Assembly (NCBI GenBank): GCA_947495125.1
Contig: CANLXL010000004.1
Span: forward strand, 396,322-460,321
Length of the DNA stretch: 64,000 nt
Source of the DNA: an uncultured Flaviramulus sp.
GTDB lineage: Bacteria; Bacteroidota; Bacteroidia; Flavobacteriales; Flavobacteriaceae
Direction: 5' to 3'
A program made the position numbers and the translations under genes. The notes beneath the pieces were generated by a model. It saw only the letters and a program-made list of their open reading frames with translations, ran no database searches and was not told the DNA's origin. The first letter of the stretch is position 1. The number at the start of each line of letters is the position of its first letter. Of the stretch, positions 1-8,823 are shown one piece after another.

Positions 1-143
1 TATTAAATGATAATCGTTTTAGCCCTGTTCAAAAAAGCAATAAAAATACCATACCTTTGATCGACTATAAATACTTACTCTTTTTAATATCATTAAGTCT
101 GGCATTAGAGTGGTTTTTAAGAAAGTATAACGGATTAATTTAA
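1..143 (+). CDS. C-terminal end of a membrane protein gene (partial)
   Basis: The frame is open from base 3 to a TAA at 141-143 and encodes about 46 residues. A polar stretch is followed by one hydrophobic segment (YLLFLISLSLALEWFL) and a short tail RKYNGLI. The ending EWFLRK-x-x-G-L-I resembles the C-terminus of flavobacterial BatA/von Willebrand factor A type membrane proteins, but that is an impression from the tail only. The gene starts upstream of the window. It ends 13 bases before the SPFH gene, so the two may be co-transcribed. Confidence 0.5.
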   Translation, partial: LNDNRFSPVQKSNKNTIPLIDYKYLLFLISLSLALEWFLRKYNGLI

Positions 144-156
144 ATAAAAATAAATA

Positions 157-972
157 ATGGAAAAATTACCAAAAATTGCATTGCCTTTTATAATTGTGGC
201 AATTGTATTAATTGTATTATTATCAAAGTCAGCAGTAACTATAGCTTCTGGTGAGGCTGGAGTTCTGTTTAAGACATTTGGAGAAGGAGTTGTTGTTGAT
301 GAACCACCAATGGGAGAAGGATTTCATATCGTAGCACCTTGGAATAAGGTCTTTGTTTACGAAGTGCGTCAGCAGGAACTGTTCGAGAAAATGAAAGTAT
401 TATCATCAAACGGATTAGAAATCCAAATTGATGCCTCAGCGTGGTACGAACCCGTTTATAATGATTTAGGGAATTTGCATCAATCTCTGGGAAAAGGGTA
501 TTTACAACGCGTTATACAACCCGCCATTCGAAGTGCGGCACGTAGTGTTGTTGGGCGTTATACACCGGAGCAATTATATTCTAGCAAGCGTGACGCTATT
601 CAAGATGAGATTTTTGAAGAGACTAGAATAATACTTGAAAAACAGTATGTGCAATTAAATGAAGTTTTAGTTAGAGATGTGACGTTACCAAATACCATTA
701 AAGATGCTATTGAACGTAAATTAAAGCAAGAACAAGAATCTTTAGAATATGAGTTTAGATTGGTAACTGCGGCTAAAGAAGCTGAAAAAGTAATTATTGA
801 AGCACAAGGAAAGGCAGATGCAAATCGGATACTAAGTGCATCGCTAACAGACAAAATCCTTCAAGACAAGGGGATAGAAGCAACTATTAAATTATCAGAG
901 TCACCAAATAGCAAAGTTGTAATTATCGGCTCGGGTGATACCGGAATGCCTATCATTTTAGGAAATCAATAA
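157..972 (+). CDS. SPFH/prohibitin-family membrane protein
   Basis: A 271-residue protein with an N-terminal membrane anchor (about residues 9-27) followed by an SPFH/band-7 domain (about 28-200) that starts with the typical SGEAGVLFKTFG. Further along come the prohibitin-like segments RSAARSVVGRYTPEQLYSSK and VLVRDVTLP. Residues 185-235 are charged and helical (KQEQESLEYEFRLVTAAKEA), as in the oligomerising coiled coil of prohibitins. Family members form large ring assemblies at the membrane and modulate proteases or local lipid organisation. Length fits the family. The start is the ATG after an A-rich leader. Function in this organism is inferred only from family. Confidence 0.9.
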   Translation: MEKLPKIALPFIIVAIVLIVLLSKSAVTIASGEAGVLFKTFGEGVVVDEPPMGEGFHIVAPWNKVFVYEVRQQELFEKMKVLSSNGLEIQIDASAWYEPVYNDLGNLHQSLGKGYLQRVIQPAIRSAARSVVGRYTPEQLYSSKRDAIQDEIFEETRIILEKQYVQLNEVLVRDVTLPNTIKDAIERKLKQEQESLEYEFRLVTAAKEAEKVIIEAQGKADANRILSASLTDKILQDKGIEATIKLSESPNSKVVIIGSGDTGMPIILGNQ

Positions 973-1000
973 ACAAGAGCAATACACGAAGTAAGTGTTA

Positions 1001-1828
1001 ATGAAATTATTATCTTTTCTTTCACAACCATTTACTTTAATAGATAGCCCTAAGCAAAAACTTATTCTTATAGGTATTTGCTTGGGGTTTGGTATTGTTT
1101 TCGCCAATGTTTTCGTCCCGTTTAATATTAATCAATGGGAGCAGGATACTGGTATGGATCAGTTTTTAAGACTTACAGGTTATCAGTTTGTTATAGCATT
1201 ATCACTCGCTTTTACACAATTTGTCATTCGGAAATTGTTAAAAGTAAGTACCTTCGTCCTATGGGGTTTCATACTATGGTTTCTTGGAGAAGTTGTGCTT
1301 ATTTCCTTGGTGTATTTGTTGATATACAGCGATAATATCAATTCCTTTTGGGCTCTTTTCAAATTTTCATTTCAATATACATTGCTAGGTATATCGGTGC
1401 CTTATCTTTTGTCTTTGACCATTTTAGCGCTGCTAAAGTCGAAACATGAAAACCCTGAATTTTCAGAGAAAAAATTAGATTTGATCGGTATCCCGGACGA
1501 TAAAGGTGTGATTAAAATTTCGTTGCGACTTTCAAATCTGTTATATATCGAATCTGCCGATAATTATATTGCAATATTTTACTTAGATAACGGACATGTA
1601 AAGAAGGTTTTGGTAAGAAACACTTTAAAAACTATCGAGGTCAATTTTAAAAACAGTAGTCTTAAGCGATGCCATAGATCGTTTATCGTCAATGTGGATA
1701 AGCTTAAATTGGCAGAAAGAAAATCAGGCAAACTGTATTTGCATATGGCACATACCGAAACAATTATCCCGGTATCACGCAATTTCATCCCAGCCTTCAA
1801 TATAATTGTTTCATCCGTCCCTAAATAG
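1001..1828 (+). CDS. LytTR-family transcriptional regulator with membrane N-terminus
   Basis: Four hydrophobic segments in the first 155 residues are followed by a LytTR DNA-binding domain (about 175-270) with the family pattern LLYIESADNYIAIFYLDNG, KKVLVRNTLK and FKNSSLKRCHRSFIVN. There is no receiver domain, so the membrane part probably replaces it as input. This membrane-anchored LytTR arrangement is common in Bacteroidetes. The frame could start at a GTG six bases earlier (995), but the ATG at 1001 (MKLLSFLSQ) is the better start. The gene lies 28 bases downstream of the SPFH gene and could be in the same transcript. Confidence 0.85.
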   Translation: MKLLSFLSQPFTLIDSPKQKLILIGICLGFGIVFANVFVPFNINQWEQDTGMDQFLRLTGYQFVIALSLAFTQFVIRKLLKVSTFVLWGFILWFLGEVVLISLVYLLIYSDNINSFWALFKFSFQYTLLGISVPYLLSLTILALLKSKHENPEFSEKKLDLIGIPDDKGVIKISLRLSNLLYIESADNYIAIFYLDNGHVKKVLVRNTLKTIEVNFKNSSLKRCHRSFIVNVDKLKLAERKSGKLYLHMAHTETIIPVSRNFIPAFNIIVSSVPK

Positions 1829-1870
1829 CTTCATTCATCCCATTTTTCCGGTAACAGATTGATTTTCATG

Positions 1871-1878
1871 TACTTTTG
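1871..1878 (+). promoter_or_regulatory. Candidate Bacteroidetes -7 element (TACTTTTG)
   Basis: TACTTTTG matches the TAnnTTTG -7 consensus of Bacteroidetes primary sigma promoters. It lies about 43 bases upstream of the ATG at 1921. No convincing -33 TTG was seen at the expected spacing. If real, transcription starts near 1885, which excludes the longer in-frame ATG at 1876 for the next gene. Confidence 0.4.
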
Positions 1879-1920
1879 ATGTTCAACAATTCACATTTAA
1901 AACATTTAAAATTTAATCTT

Positions 1921-2289
1921 ATGAAAAAAAATCTTATCGTATTCGCCGTTTTAACTTTAGTGATCTCCATAACAGTTCAAGCTCAGGAGTCTATAGCAAA
2001 ATATAAAGGGACCTGGGAATATACTTGCAACGATGCACCTTACGGGTTTCAAACTGGAAAAATTGTCATTGAAAAAGTAGGCGATAAATATAAGTCCACG
2101 ACACTATATGAAGATGGAAGTCAAAATGTAGCCGATGCCGTTAAAGTAAAAAATGGCATGCTCATTATTGAGACCTATGTCGAAGGAAATTTTATAAAAG
2201 TAGAATTAAAGAAAAAAGAATCGAAGCTTACGGGTCTGGTATATACCAACGAGGGCTCCCTGGATATTGTTGCAAAAAAGAAGAAATGA
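1921..2289 (+). CDS. Small secreted protein of unknown function
   Basis: A 122-residue product starting MKKNLIVFAVLTLVIS, a clear Sec signal peptide with probable cleavage after VQA. The mature part begins QESIAKYKGTWEYTCNDAPYG and is rich in short beta-strand-like segments and lysines, suggesting a small periplasmic beta-barrel or lipocalin-like fold (inference). An ATG at 1876 is in frame but would put 15 extra residues in front of the signal peptide, so the ATG at 1921 was chosen. It follows the LytTR gene by 92 bases, with its own candidate promoter at 1871. No family was recognised. Confidence 0.7.
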   Translation: MKKNLIVFAVLTLVISITVQAQESIAKYKGTWEYTCNDAPYGFQTGKIVIEKVGDKYKSTTLYEDGSQNVADAVKVKNGMLIIETYVEGNFIKVELKKKESKLTGLVYTNEGSLDIVAKKKK

Positions 2290-2317
2290 AAAAACCGAGA
2301 TAAATTGGTTTTGTAAT

Positions 2318-2329
2318 ATTTGTACAAAT
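2318..2329. promoter_or_regulatory. 12-bp perfect palindrome upstream of the his leader
   Basis: ATTTGTACAAAT is a perfect 12-bp palindrome in the 160 bases between the preceding stop and the his leader peptide. It may be an operator or chance in AT-rich DNA. Confidence 0.25.
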
Positions 2330-2450
2330 CTGCAATTTAAATTATGGTTTACCTATTTTGCACGCAGTAATGCTGAAGTTTTCTTAATTATTTAAAGAAG
2401 TCTTGTGTAATAAAAAAATATATTATAAAATTGCATAAATAAACAAAGAC

Positions 2451-2507
2451 ATGACATTTATTCAAGCACATCATCATCATTTTTATATTTGCTCTCAAGC
2501 GAAGTGA
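2451..2507 (+). CDS. hisL: his operon leader peptide
   Basis: An ATG-to-TGA frame of 18 codons reads MTFIQAHHHHFYICSQAK, with four consecutive CAT histidine codons at 2469-2480. It lies just upstream of a strong terminator and about 120 bases ahead of hisG. This is the hallmark of a translation-coupled his attenuator: ribosomes stall on the His run when charged tRNA-His is scarce. The peptide itself has no other expected function. The identification rests on the combination of His run, position and the mutually exclusive hairpins described in the next entries. Confidence 0.88.
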   Translation: MTFIQAHHHHFYICSQAK

Positions 2508-2551
2508 GGATGTATTGAATAAAATCAACATATTTTTAAGCCCGTTTGAGA
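2493..2551 (+). promoter_or_regulatory. his attenuator antiterminator pairing
   Basis: TCTCAAGCG (2493-2501), which overlaps the last leader codons, can pair over nine bases (one G-U) with CGTTTGAGA (2543-2551). That second segment contains the 5' arm of the terminator, so the two structures exclude each other. When the ribosome stalls at the His codons (2469-2480) the first segment is free and the antiterminator forms. When translation reaches the stop at 2505 the ribosome covers it and the terminator forms. The pairing was worked out by hand from the sequence. Confidence 0.75.
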
Positions 2552-2570
2552 CAATCAAACGGGTTTTTTT
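2541..2570 (+). terminator. his attenuator terminator
   Basis: A perfect 9-bp stem, CCCGTTTGA (2541-2549) with TCAAACGGG (2555-2563), a five-base loop, then seven T (2564-2570). This is a canonical intrinsic terminator located between the leader peptide and hisG. Confidence 0.9.
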
Positions 2571-2629
2571 ATTCCCGTGAAGACGGGATTTATTTATCCC
2601 GTAACGGATAAACAACAAAAACTAAAACA

Positions 2630-3487
2630 ATGAGTAAATTAAGAATTGCAGTGCAAAAATCGGGACGTTTAAACGAAGACTCTATGAGAATTTTAAAGGA
2701 TATTGGTATTTCCATAGATAATGGGAAAGATCAGCTAAAGGCTTCAGCAAGAAATTTCCCTGTAGAAGTGTTTTATTTGCGAAATGGAGATATCCCTCAA
2801 TATCTCAAAGATGGTGTCGTAGACGCTGCCATAATAGGTGAAAATGTCTTGATAGAAAAAGGCAAGAACATTAATGTTGTTGAAAAACTAGGATTTTCAA
2901 CATGCAGAGTCTGTATTGCAGTACCTAAAGCATCAAACTATTCTAGCATAAAAGATTTGGAGGGAAAGCGTATTGCAACTTCATACCCAAAAACGGTTCA
3001 GGATTTTTTAGATGAAAACCATGTAAATGCAAATCTTCACATTATTAATGGATCTGTCGAAATTGCCCCAAACATAGGCCTTGCTGATGCCATTTGTGAT
3101 ATTGTTTCAAGTGGAAGCACATTGTTTAAAAATAATTTAAAAGAAGTTGATACTATTTTGAAATCGGAAGCAGTTCTGGCTGTATCTCCCGTCTTATCAG
3201 AAGAAAAACAAGTGATTTTAGATAAAATTCAGTTTAGAATTCAGTCGGTTTTAAAAGGAAGGCAATCAAAATATATTTTACTTAATGCCCCCAATGACAA
3301 AGTTCAAGATATTATTAATGTACTACCCGGAATGAAAAGCCCGACAGTTTTACCATTAGCTCAAGAAGGTTGGAGCTCTGTACACTCGGTAATTAGTAAA
3401 AATGAATTTTGGGATGTCATTGAAGCCTTAAAAGAAAATGGTGCACAGGGTATTTTAGTATGTCCTATAGAAAAAATGGTGATCTAA
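2630..3487 (+). CDS. hisG: ATP phosphoribosyltransferase (long form)
   Basis: HisG catalyses the first step of histidine synthesis, joining ATP and PRPP. The 285-residue length and the C-terminal extension (about 215-285, ending NGAQGILVCPIEKMV) mark the long form with its own ACT-like regulatory domain, so no HisZ is needed. Typical segments are RIAVQKSGRLNEDSM near the start, GDIPQYLKDGVVDAAIIGEN, and GSVEIAPNIGLADAICDIVS of the PRPP site. It is the first structural gene after the attenuator and the start is the only ATG that fits the family. hisD begins 11 bases downstream. Confidence 0.97.
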   Translation: MSKLRIAVQKSGRLNEDSMRILKDIGISIDNGKDQLKASARNFPVEVFYLRNGDIPQYLKDGVVDAAIIGENVLIEKGKNINVVEKLGFSTCRVCIAVPKASNYSSIKDLEGKRIATSYPKTVQDFLDENHVNANLHIINGSVEIAPNIGLADAICDIVSSGSTLFKNNLKEVDTILKSEAVLAVSPVLSEEKQVILDKIQFRIQSVLKGRQSKYILLNAPNDKVQDIINVLPGMKSPTVLPLAQEGWSSVHSVISKNEFWDVIEALKENGAQGILVCPIEKMVI

Positions 3488-3498
3488 AAGAGGGTAAA

Positions 3499-4782
3499 AT
3501 GCAATTAATAGATAATCCGAATAAAAATGAATGGTCTGAAATATTGAAAAGGCCAACACAAACCGTTAATGATATTGAAGATCTGGTTAATCAGGTTTTT
3601 CAGGACGTCATTAAAAATGGTGATGAGGCGATTAAAGCACTGACACTGAAGTTTGATGGTGTAAATTTAGAATCAAATGGTGTCACCGATCTGGACATTG
3701 ATAAGGCTATTGCCGGCATACCCGCTGCCCTTCAAAACGCCATAAAAAATGCAAAACAGAATATTGAAGCATTTCACAAAGCGCAAAGAACGCCAACAGT
3801 AAAAGTGGAAACAACCAGAGGTGTATTATGCTGGCAAGAAAAACGACCCATTGAAAATGTTGGAATCTATATTCCCGGAGGAACCGCACCATTGTTTTCT
3901 ACGGTATTAATGTTGGCCATTCCAGCACAAATTGCGGGTTGTAAAAAGATTGTTCTATGTTCACCTCCAAATAAAGAAGGAAAACTAGCTCCGGAAATAT
4001 TATATGCCGCCAAACTTTGTGGTGTCACTCAAATTTTTAAAGTTGGAGGTATTCAGGCTATAGCTGGGCTTACTTTTGGTACAGAAACGATCCCGAAAGT
4101 GAATAAGATTTTTGGGCCGGGGAACCAGTTTGTAACGGTAGCCAAACAATTAGCTACTAAATTTGGCGTGGCCATAGATATGCCGGCGGGACCAAGTGAA
4201 TTATTGGTGGTTGCCGATGGTTCTGCCAATGCTGCCTATATTGCTTCAGATCTATTGAGCCAGGCAGAGCACGGTACCGACAGTCAGGTTATTTTGGTGT
4301 CTACCTCTAAAGGATTGTTAGATTCGGTGCTTGATGAGATTAATTCTCAAATAAAAGGACTGCCACGCCGATCAATTGCAGAAAAGGCGATTGCAAATTC
4401 CAAACTTATTTATATCGAAAACAATGAATTGGCTTTAGAATTAATTAACGAATACGGTCCGGAGCATTTTATAATATGTACTGAAGATGAGGATTTTTAT
4501 GTAAACGGGATAACCAATGCAGGCTCCGTATTCATTGGGGATTACACCCCCGAAAGTGCCGGAGATTATGCTTCGGGGACAAACCACACATTGCCGACAA
4601 ATGGGTTTAGTAAGGCCTATTCCGGGGTGAATTTAGATAGCTTTTTTAAAAGCATGACCTTTCAAAAAATATCAAAGGAAGGGTTGCTCAATATTGGAGA
4701 AACCATTGAGTTAATGGCAGAGGCCGAAGGCTTACAAGCACATAAAAACGCAGTTTCTATTCGGTTAAAAGATTTAAAATAA
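3499..4782 (+). CDS. hisD: Histidinol dehydrogenase
   Basis: HisD oxidises histidinol to histidine in the last two steps, using NAD and zinc. The 427-residue protein shows GIYIPGGTAPLFSTVLMLAI, KVGGIQAIAGLTFGTETIP, FGPGNQFVTVAK, MPAGPSELLVVAD, LLSQAEHGTDSQ and YGPEHF, all hallmark segments. An in-frame ATG at 3460 lies inside hisG; the ATG at 3499 (MQLIDNPNKNEW) gives the normal N-terminus and sits 11 bases after the hisG stop, so it was chosen. Second gene of the his operon. Confidence 0.97.
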   Translation: MQLIDNPNKNEWSEILKRPTQTVNDIEDLVNQVFQDVIKNGDEAIKALTLKFDGVNLESNGVTDLDIDKAIAGIPAALQNAIKNAKQNIEAFHKAQRTPTVKVETTRGVLCWQEKRPIENVGIYIPGGTAPLFSTVLMLAIPAQIAGCKKIVLCSPPNKEGKLAPEILYAAKLCGVTQIFKVGGIQAIAGLTFGTETIPKVNKIFGPGNQFVTVAKQLATKFGVAIDMPAGPSELLVVADGSANAAYIASDLLSQAEHGTDSQVILVSTSKGLLDSVLDEINSQIKGLPRRSIAEKAIANSKLIYIENNELALELINEYGPEHFIICTEDEDFYVNGITNAGSVFIGDYTPESAGDYASGTNHTLPTNGFSKAYSGVNLDSFFKSMTFQKISKEGLLNIGETIELMAEAEGLQAHKNAVSIRLKDLK

Positions 4783-4833
4783 ATTCAGATTCCGAAGTTT
4801 AGGAATCTCATGAACTTAGTTTATTTGATAATT

Positions 4834-5880
4834 ATGAAAACAAAATTCGACTTAAATACATTGGTCAGGCCAACTATAAAAGCATTAATGCCATATTCAT
4901 CAGCGAGAGATGAATTTCAAGGGAACACAGGGGCTATGGTTTTTCTGGATGCCAATGAAAACCCTTTTGAAAATGGTGTAAATAGATACCCTGACCCCAA
5001 ACAGCGAAAATTAAAATCTGTTTTATCTGAAATAAAAGGAGTTTCAGCAGAGCATATGCTCTTGGGTAATGGCAGTGATGAAGTACTGGATCTTATTTTC
5101 AGAGCGTTTTGCGAGCCTAATCAAGATAATATAATCACACTGCCACCTACTTATGGTATGTATGGTGTTCTTGCCAATATTAATGCCGTTGGTATAAAAA
5201 AAGTGCAATTATCGAATGATTTTCAGCCTGAAGTTGACCGTATCCTTGAAGCACAAGACAGCAACTCGAAACTTCTTTTTATTTGCTCTCCAAATAATCC
5301 TACAGCAAATAGTTTTGATGCCGACAAAATTGAAAAGCTTATTCGCCAGTTTAAAGGAATCGTGGTTATCGATGAAGCCTATATCGATTTTTCAAGTGAA
5401 GCAAGTTGGGTGAACAGATTAAAGGAGTTTCCAAACCTTATTGTTACACAAACGTTATCAAAAGCCTATGGTATGGCAGGAATCAGATTAGGGATCTGCT
5501 ATGCCTCAAAAGACATTATTTCGATATTAAACAACATTAAACCACCATATAATGTTAATGCGTTGACGCAACAACGTGCCATTGAAAGGTTGAATATAAA
5601 GGGCTTGGCGGACAAAGAAATTAAAACCATCTTAGAAGAACGAAGTTTTTTAATATCTGAGCTAAGCGGGATTAACTTCATTTCAAAAATATACCCTTCG
5701 GATGCTAATTTTATCTTAGCCAAAGTAGATGACGCCACAAAACGTTATAATCAACTTATAGAAAAAGGGGTGGTCATAAGAAACAGAACGACACAAACAG
5801 GCTGTGAGAACTGCTTGAGATTTACCGTTGGAACCAGCAATGAAAATTTAAAATTAATTAGCACCTTAAAATCCATATAA
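4834..5880 (+). CDS. hisC: Histidinol-phosphate aminotransferase
   Basis: A PLP-dependent class I/II aminotransferase that converts imidazole acetol phosphate to histidinol phosphate. Visible are the N-terminal [52 protein letters not shown] and the PLP lysine in [16 protein letters not shown]. The chosen start ([18 protein letters not shown]) is the ATG at 4834; the one at 4810 would add eight hydrophobic residues unlike the family. Its stop overlaps the start of hisB by one base (TAATG), indicating translational coupling. Confidence 0.97.
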   Translation: MKTKFDLNTLVRPTIKALMPYSSARDEFQGNTGAMVFLDANENPFENGVNRYPDPKQRKLKSVLSEIKGVSAEHMLLGNGSDEVLDLIFRAFCEPNQDNIITLPPTYGMYGVLANINAVGIKKVQLSNDFQPEVDRILEAQDSNSKLLFICSPNNPTANSFDADKIEKLIRQFKGIVVIDEAYIDFSSEASWVNRLKEFPNLIVTQTLSKAYGMAGIRLGICYASKDIISILNNIKPPYNVNALTQQRAIERLNIKGLADKEIKTILEERSFLISELSGINFISKIYPSDANFILAKVDDATKRYNQLIEKGVVIRNRTTQTGCENCLRFTVGTSNENLKLISTLKSI

Positions 5881-7013
5881 TGAAAAAAGTATTATTTATA
5901 GACCGCGATGGAACTATTATTTTGGAAACTGAAGACGAGCAGATAGACGCTTTTGAAAAGCTCAGGTTTTATCCAAAGGTATTTCAGTATTTAGGCAAAA
6001 TTGCAAAAGAATTGGATTATGAAATTATAATGATTACTAATCAGGATGGATTGGGGACTGAGATTTTTCCTGAGAATACCTTCTGGCCGGTTCATGATTT
6101 TATTATAAAATCCTTTGAAGATCAGGGTATAGTCTTCAAAGAACAGTATATTGACGAAACTTTTGCCAAAGACAATGCGCCAACACGCAAACCAAATACG
6201 GGTTTATTAACTAAATTCTTTTCAGACGACTACGATTTAGAAAATTCATTTGTGATTGGAGATAGGCTTACCGATGTTGAACTCGCAAAAAACTTAGGAG
6301 CGAAAGGTATTTTTATCAATGACGAAACCCATTTGGGAACTGATGAGATTACGGTAAAACATGATGAATTGGAATCCTATATTGCCTTAGAAACGAATGA
6401 CTGGCAGAAGATCTATGAATTTCTAAAAACAACGGATCGCACCGGTGAAATTACTAGAAACACGAACGAAACTAAAATTGCTATTCAATTGAACTTAGAC
6501 GGTACCGGAAAAAGTGAAATTAGTACGGGCATTGCCTTTTTTGACCATATGCTGGACCAAATTGCACGTCACGGGCAATTAGACCTAAATATTACCGTAG
6601 ATGGTGACTTGGAAGTAGATGAGCACCATACTATTGAAGATACGGCCATAGCTTTAGGTGAAGTATTTAATACAACCCTGGGACGTAAATTGGGTATTGA
6701 ACGCTATGGATTTAGTTTACCCATGGACGATTGTTTTGCTCAGGCCGCTATTGACTTTGGTGGTAGAAACTGGCTGGTTTGGGAGGCTGAATTTAATCGC
6801 GAAATGATTGGTAAGATGCCAACGGAAATGTTCTATCATTTCTTTAAATCATTCACCGATGGCGCCAAGTGTAATTTGAATATAAAAGCTGAAGGCACAA
6901 ATGAGCATCATAAAATTGAAGCCATTTTTAAAGCCTTTGCGAAAGCGATTAAAATGGCGGTTAAAAGGGACGTTGAGAAAATGATTTTACCATCAACTAA
7001 AGGAATGTTGTAA
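5880..7013 (+). CDS. hisB: Bifunctional histidinol-phosphatase / imidazoleglycerol-phosphate dehydratase
   Basis: A fusion of two enzymes. Residues 1-165 are a HAD-type phosphatase with the nucleophile motif FIDRDGTII, the MITNQDG loop and [15 protein letters not shown]. Residues 187-377 are imidazoleglycerol-phosphate dehydratase with [32 protein letters not shown] and the C-terminal [16 protein letters not shown], whose histidines bind the catalytic metals. The two catalyse steps 6 and 8 of the pathway. The fusion is also known from enterobacteria and is usual in Bacteroidetes. It overlaps hisC by one base; hisH follows after 27 bases. Confidence 0.97.
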   Translation: MKKVLFIDRDGTIILETEDEQIDAFEKLRFYPKVFQYLGKIAKELDYEIIMITNQDGLGTEIFPENTFWPVHDFIIKSFEDQGIVFKEQYIDETFAKDNAPTRKPNTGLLTKFFSDDYDLENSFVIGDRLTDVELAKNLGAKGIFINDETHLGTDEITVKHDELESYIALETNDWQKIYEFLKTTDRTGEITRNTNETKIAIQLNLDGTGKSEISTGIAFFDHMLDQIARHGQLDLNITVDGDLEVDEHHTIEDTAIALGEVFNTTLGRKLGIERYGFSLPMDDCFAQAAIDFGGRNWLVWEAEFNREMIGKMPTEMFYHFFKSFTDGAKCNLNIKAEGTNEHHKIEAIFKAFAKAIKMAVKRDVEKMILPSTKGML

Positions 7014-7040
7014 AATGGCCGTTTGCCAATAGCTAAAAAA

Positions 7041-7658
7041 ATGAAATTAGTCATAATAAATTACGGAGCAGGAAATATTAAAAGCATCCAGTTTGCTTTT
7101 AAACGATTGGGGTATGATGCTGTTTTATCTAATAACCCGAATGAAATTTTGGCAGCCGATAAAATAATATTCCCCGGTGTTGGAGAAGCAAGTTCCGCTA
7201 TGAAAATGCTTAAGGAGAGTGGGTTAGATGTTTTAGTCCCAACCTTAAAACAGCCCGTTTTAGGGATTTGTTTGGGGATGCAACTCATGTGTAAATCTAC
7301 TGAAGAAGGTAACACCAAAGGCCTGGGGATTTTCAATTCTGAAGTCAAACGCTTTGCAAATGATGTTAAAGTACCACAGATGGGATGGAATGTGATCAAA
7401 GATTTAAAATCCGATTTGTTTAAAGGTGTCAAAGAAAATGAATACATGTATTTAGTGCATAGTTATTATGCCGAGCATTGTAAAGAAACTATAGCAAAAA
7501 CAGATTATGGTATTAACTACGCTTCGGCTTTACAACACAATAATTTTTATGGTGTTCAATTTCACCCTGAAAAGAGTAGCTTAGCAGGAGCTAGAATATT
7601 GCGAAATTTTATCGAGTTAGATGTTAAAAGTAAAAATGAAGAATCAATTGATCGATAG
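7041..7658 (+). CDS. hisH: Imidazole glycerol phosphate synthase, glutaminase subunit
   Basis: The glutamine amidotransferase partner of HisF; it supplies ammonia for ring closure to IGP. Triad elements are the nucleophile in GICLGMQLMC and the His/Glu pair in VQFHPEKSSL. The N-terminus MKLVIINYGAGNIKSI is standard and fixes the ATG at 7041; an upstream TTG at 7023 would add six residues. The 3' end overlaps the start of a broken four-helix-bundle gene by 23 bases, so the insertion sits exactly at the hisH terminus. Confidence 0.97.
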   Translation: MKLVIINYGAGNIKSIQFAFKRLGYDAVLSNNPNEILAADKIIFPGVGEASSAMKMLKESGLDVLVPTLKQPVLGICLGMQLMCKSTEEGNTKGLGIFNSEVKRFANDVKVPQMGWNVIKDLKSDLFKGVKENEYMYLVHSYYAEHCKETIAKTDYGINYASALQHNNFYGVQFHPEKSSLAGARILRNFIELDVKSKNEESIDR

Positions 7659-7992
7659 AACTAAGCGATTCGCTTTGGATAGTTGGCATTTTTGCTTTAA
7701 AGTTCCAAAGTCTAGAGAATATAATGCTTTTGTTAACCAATTAATTCGAAGTTCTAGTTCTGTAGGAGCTAATTATAGGGCTTCACAACGCGCAAAATCA
7801 ACCGCAGATTTCATAAACAAGTTGAAAATAGTTGAAGATGAAGTAGATGAAAGTATTTATTGGCTAGAGCTGTTTGAAGAAATACTTCCAGAACATATAG
7901 ACACAATTTTAATACTTAAAAAATAAGGAAAGGAATTATTAGCAATAATAGTTGCTTCAATAAATACAGTAAAAAGAAATAGCAGGAAGTGA
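7636..7992 (+). pseudogene. Four-helix-bundle (S23/IVS-type) protein, interrupted by a nonsense codon
   Basis: The frame starts MKNQLIDRTKRFALDSWHF and contains the family hallmark RSSSSVGANYRASQRAKS, followed by FINKLKIVEDEVDESIYWLE. A TAA at 7924-7926 stops it after about 96 codons. The same frame then continues with GKELLAIIVASINTVKRN to a TGA at 7990-7992. That continuation is the normal C-terminal helix of the family, so one sense codon appears to have become TAA and the last helix is lost. These proteins are found in 23S rRNA intervening sequences and sporadically in operons; their role is not well defined. It is wedged between hisH and hisA and overlaps hisH by 23 bases. The truncated product may still be made. 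Confidence 0.8.
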
Positions 7993-7999
7993 ATATTTT

Positions 8000-8023
8000 T
8001 AACTTCTAATATTTAACTTTTAA
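8000..8023 (+). repeat. AACTTTTAA-type spacer element, copy before hisA
   Basis: A 24-base segment just ahead of hisA that matches the segment at 8817-8840 ahead of hisF at 21 of 24 positions, both ending ATATTTAACTTTTAA or TATTTAACTTTTAA. See the finding on the duplicated spacer. Confidence 0.55.
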
Positions 8024-8026
8024 TAT

Positions 8027-8767
8027 ATGAAAATGAGAATCATACCAGCCATAGATATTATAGACGGAAAATGCGTCCGGTTAACAAAAGGCGATTACGA
8101 CACCAAAAAAATCTATAACGAAAACCCCTTGGAAGTTGCTAAAATGTTCGAAGCTTCCGGAATAGAGTATTTGCATTTAGTAGATTTAGACGGAGCCAAA
8201 GCCAAACACATTGTAAACTATAAAGTTTTAGAACAAATAGCATCAAAAACCAACTTAAAGATTGATTTTGGTGGCGGATTAAAAACGAATGAAGACTTGC
8301 ATATAGCCTTTAATTCAGGAGCTAGGCAAATTACCGGAGGTAGTATTGCTGTTAAAGATCCTGAAACTTTTGAAGGCTGGATTTCTAAATATGGTGCCAC
8401 AAAGATTATTTTAGGGGCCGATAGTAATGCCGGGAAAATAGCTATTAGCGGTTGGCAAGAAGACAGTACCGAAGATGTAATTCCTTTTATTAAAGCATAT
8501 CAGAAGAAAAGCATTCAGTATGTAATTTGCACAGATATATCAAAAGACGGTATGCTTCAAGGGCCTTCTTTCGATTTATATAAGGACATTATTTCAGAAT
8601 GTACAAATAGTAGTAGCGGGCAATCTATAAAGCTAATCGCATCCGGAGGTATTTCAGAAATTGATGAGTTGCCCAAATTAATTGAGTTGGGTTGTGAGGG
8701 GGTTATTATTGGAAAAGCTATTTATGAAAATAGAATTAGTTTAAAACAATTGGAAAAATATATATAA
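8027..8767 (+). CDS. hisA: ProFAR isomerase (phosphoribosylformimino-5-aminoimidazole carboxamide ribotide isomerase)
   Basis: A (beta/alpha)8 barrel that opens the ribose ring of ProFAR to PRFAR. The N-terminal [17 protein letters not shown] carries the catalytic Asp, [14 protein letters not shown] and [18 protein letters not shown] carry the second catalytic Asp, and [13 protein letters not shown] the phosphate site. 246 residues is normal. The start is ATG 8027 or the ATG two codons later. It follows the broken four-helix-bundle gene and is separated from hisF by an 82-base spacer that holds a hairpin. Confidence 0.97.
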   Translation: MKMRIIPAIDIIDGKCVRLTKGDYDTKKIYNENPLEVAKMFEASGIEYLHLVDLDGAKAKHIVNYKVLEQIASKTNLKIDFGGGLKTNEDLHIAFNSGARQITGGSIAVKDPETFEGWISKYGATKIILGADSNAGKIAISGWQEDSTEDVIPFIKAYQKKSIQYVICTDISKDGMLQGPSFDLYKDIISECTNSSSGQSIKLIASGGISEIDELPKLIELGCEGVIIGKAIYENRISLKQLEKYI

Positions 8768-8785
8768 AGTAAGATATACAATATT

Positions 8786-8823
8786 AAAGGTTAAAAGTAT
8801 TATTCTGATCAACTTTTAACTTT
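8786..8823 (+). repeat. Hairpin in the hisA-hisF spacer
   Basis: AAGGTTAAAAGT (8787-8798) pairs with ACTTTTAACTTT (8812-8823) over 12 bases including one G-U, with a 13-base loop. No T tract follows, so it is not an obvious terminator; it could be an RNA processing or stability element within the operon. Confidence 0.4.

Noticed and set aside
2484-2491. A perfect TAnnTTTG match (TATATTTG) just upstream of hisG
   Set aside because: It lies inside the leader peptide codons and has no -33 element at the right distance; the match is explained by the Tyr-Ile-Cys codons.
2388-2618. A 76-codon minus-strand open frame across the his leader
   Set aside because: It overlaps the leader peptide and terminator and has no protein-like features; the attenuator explains the sequence.
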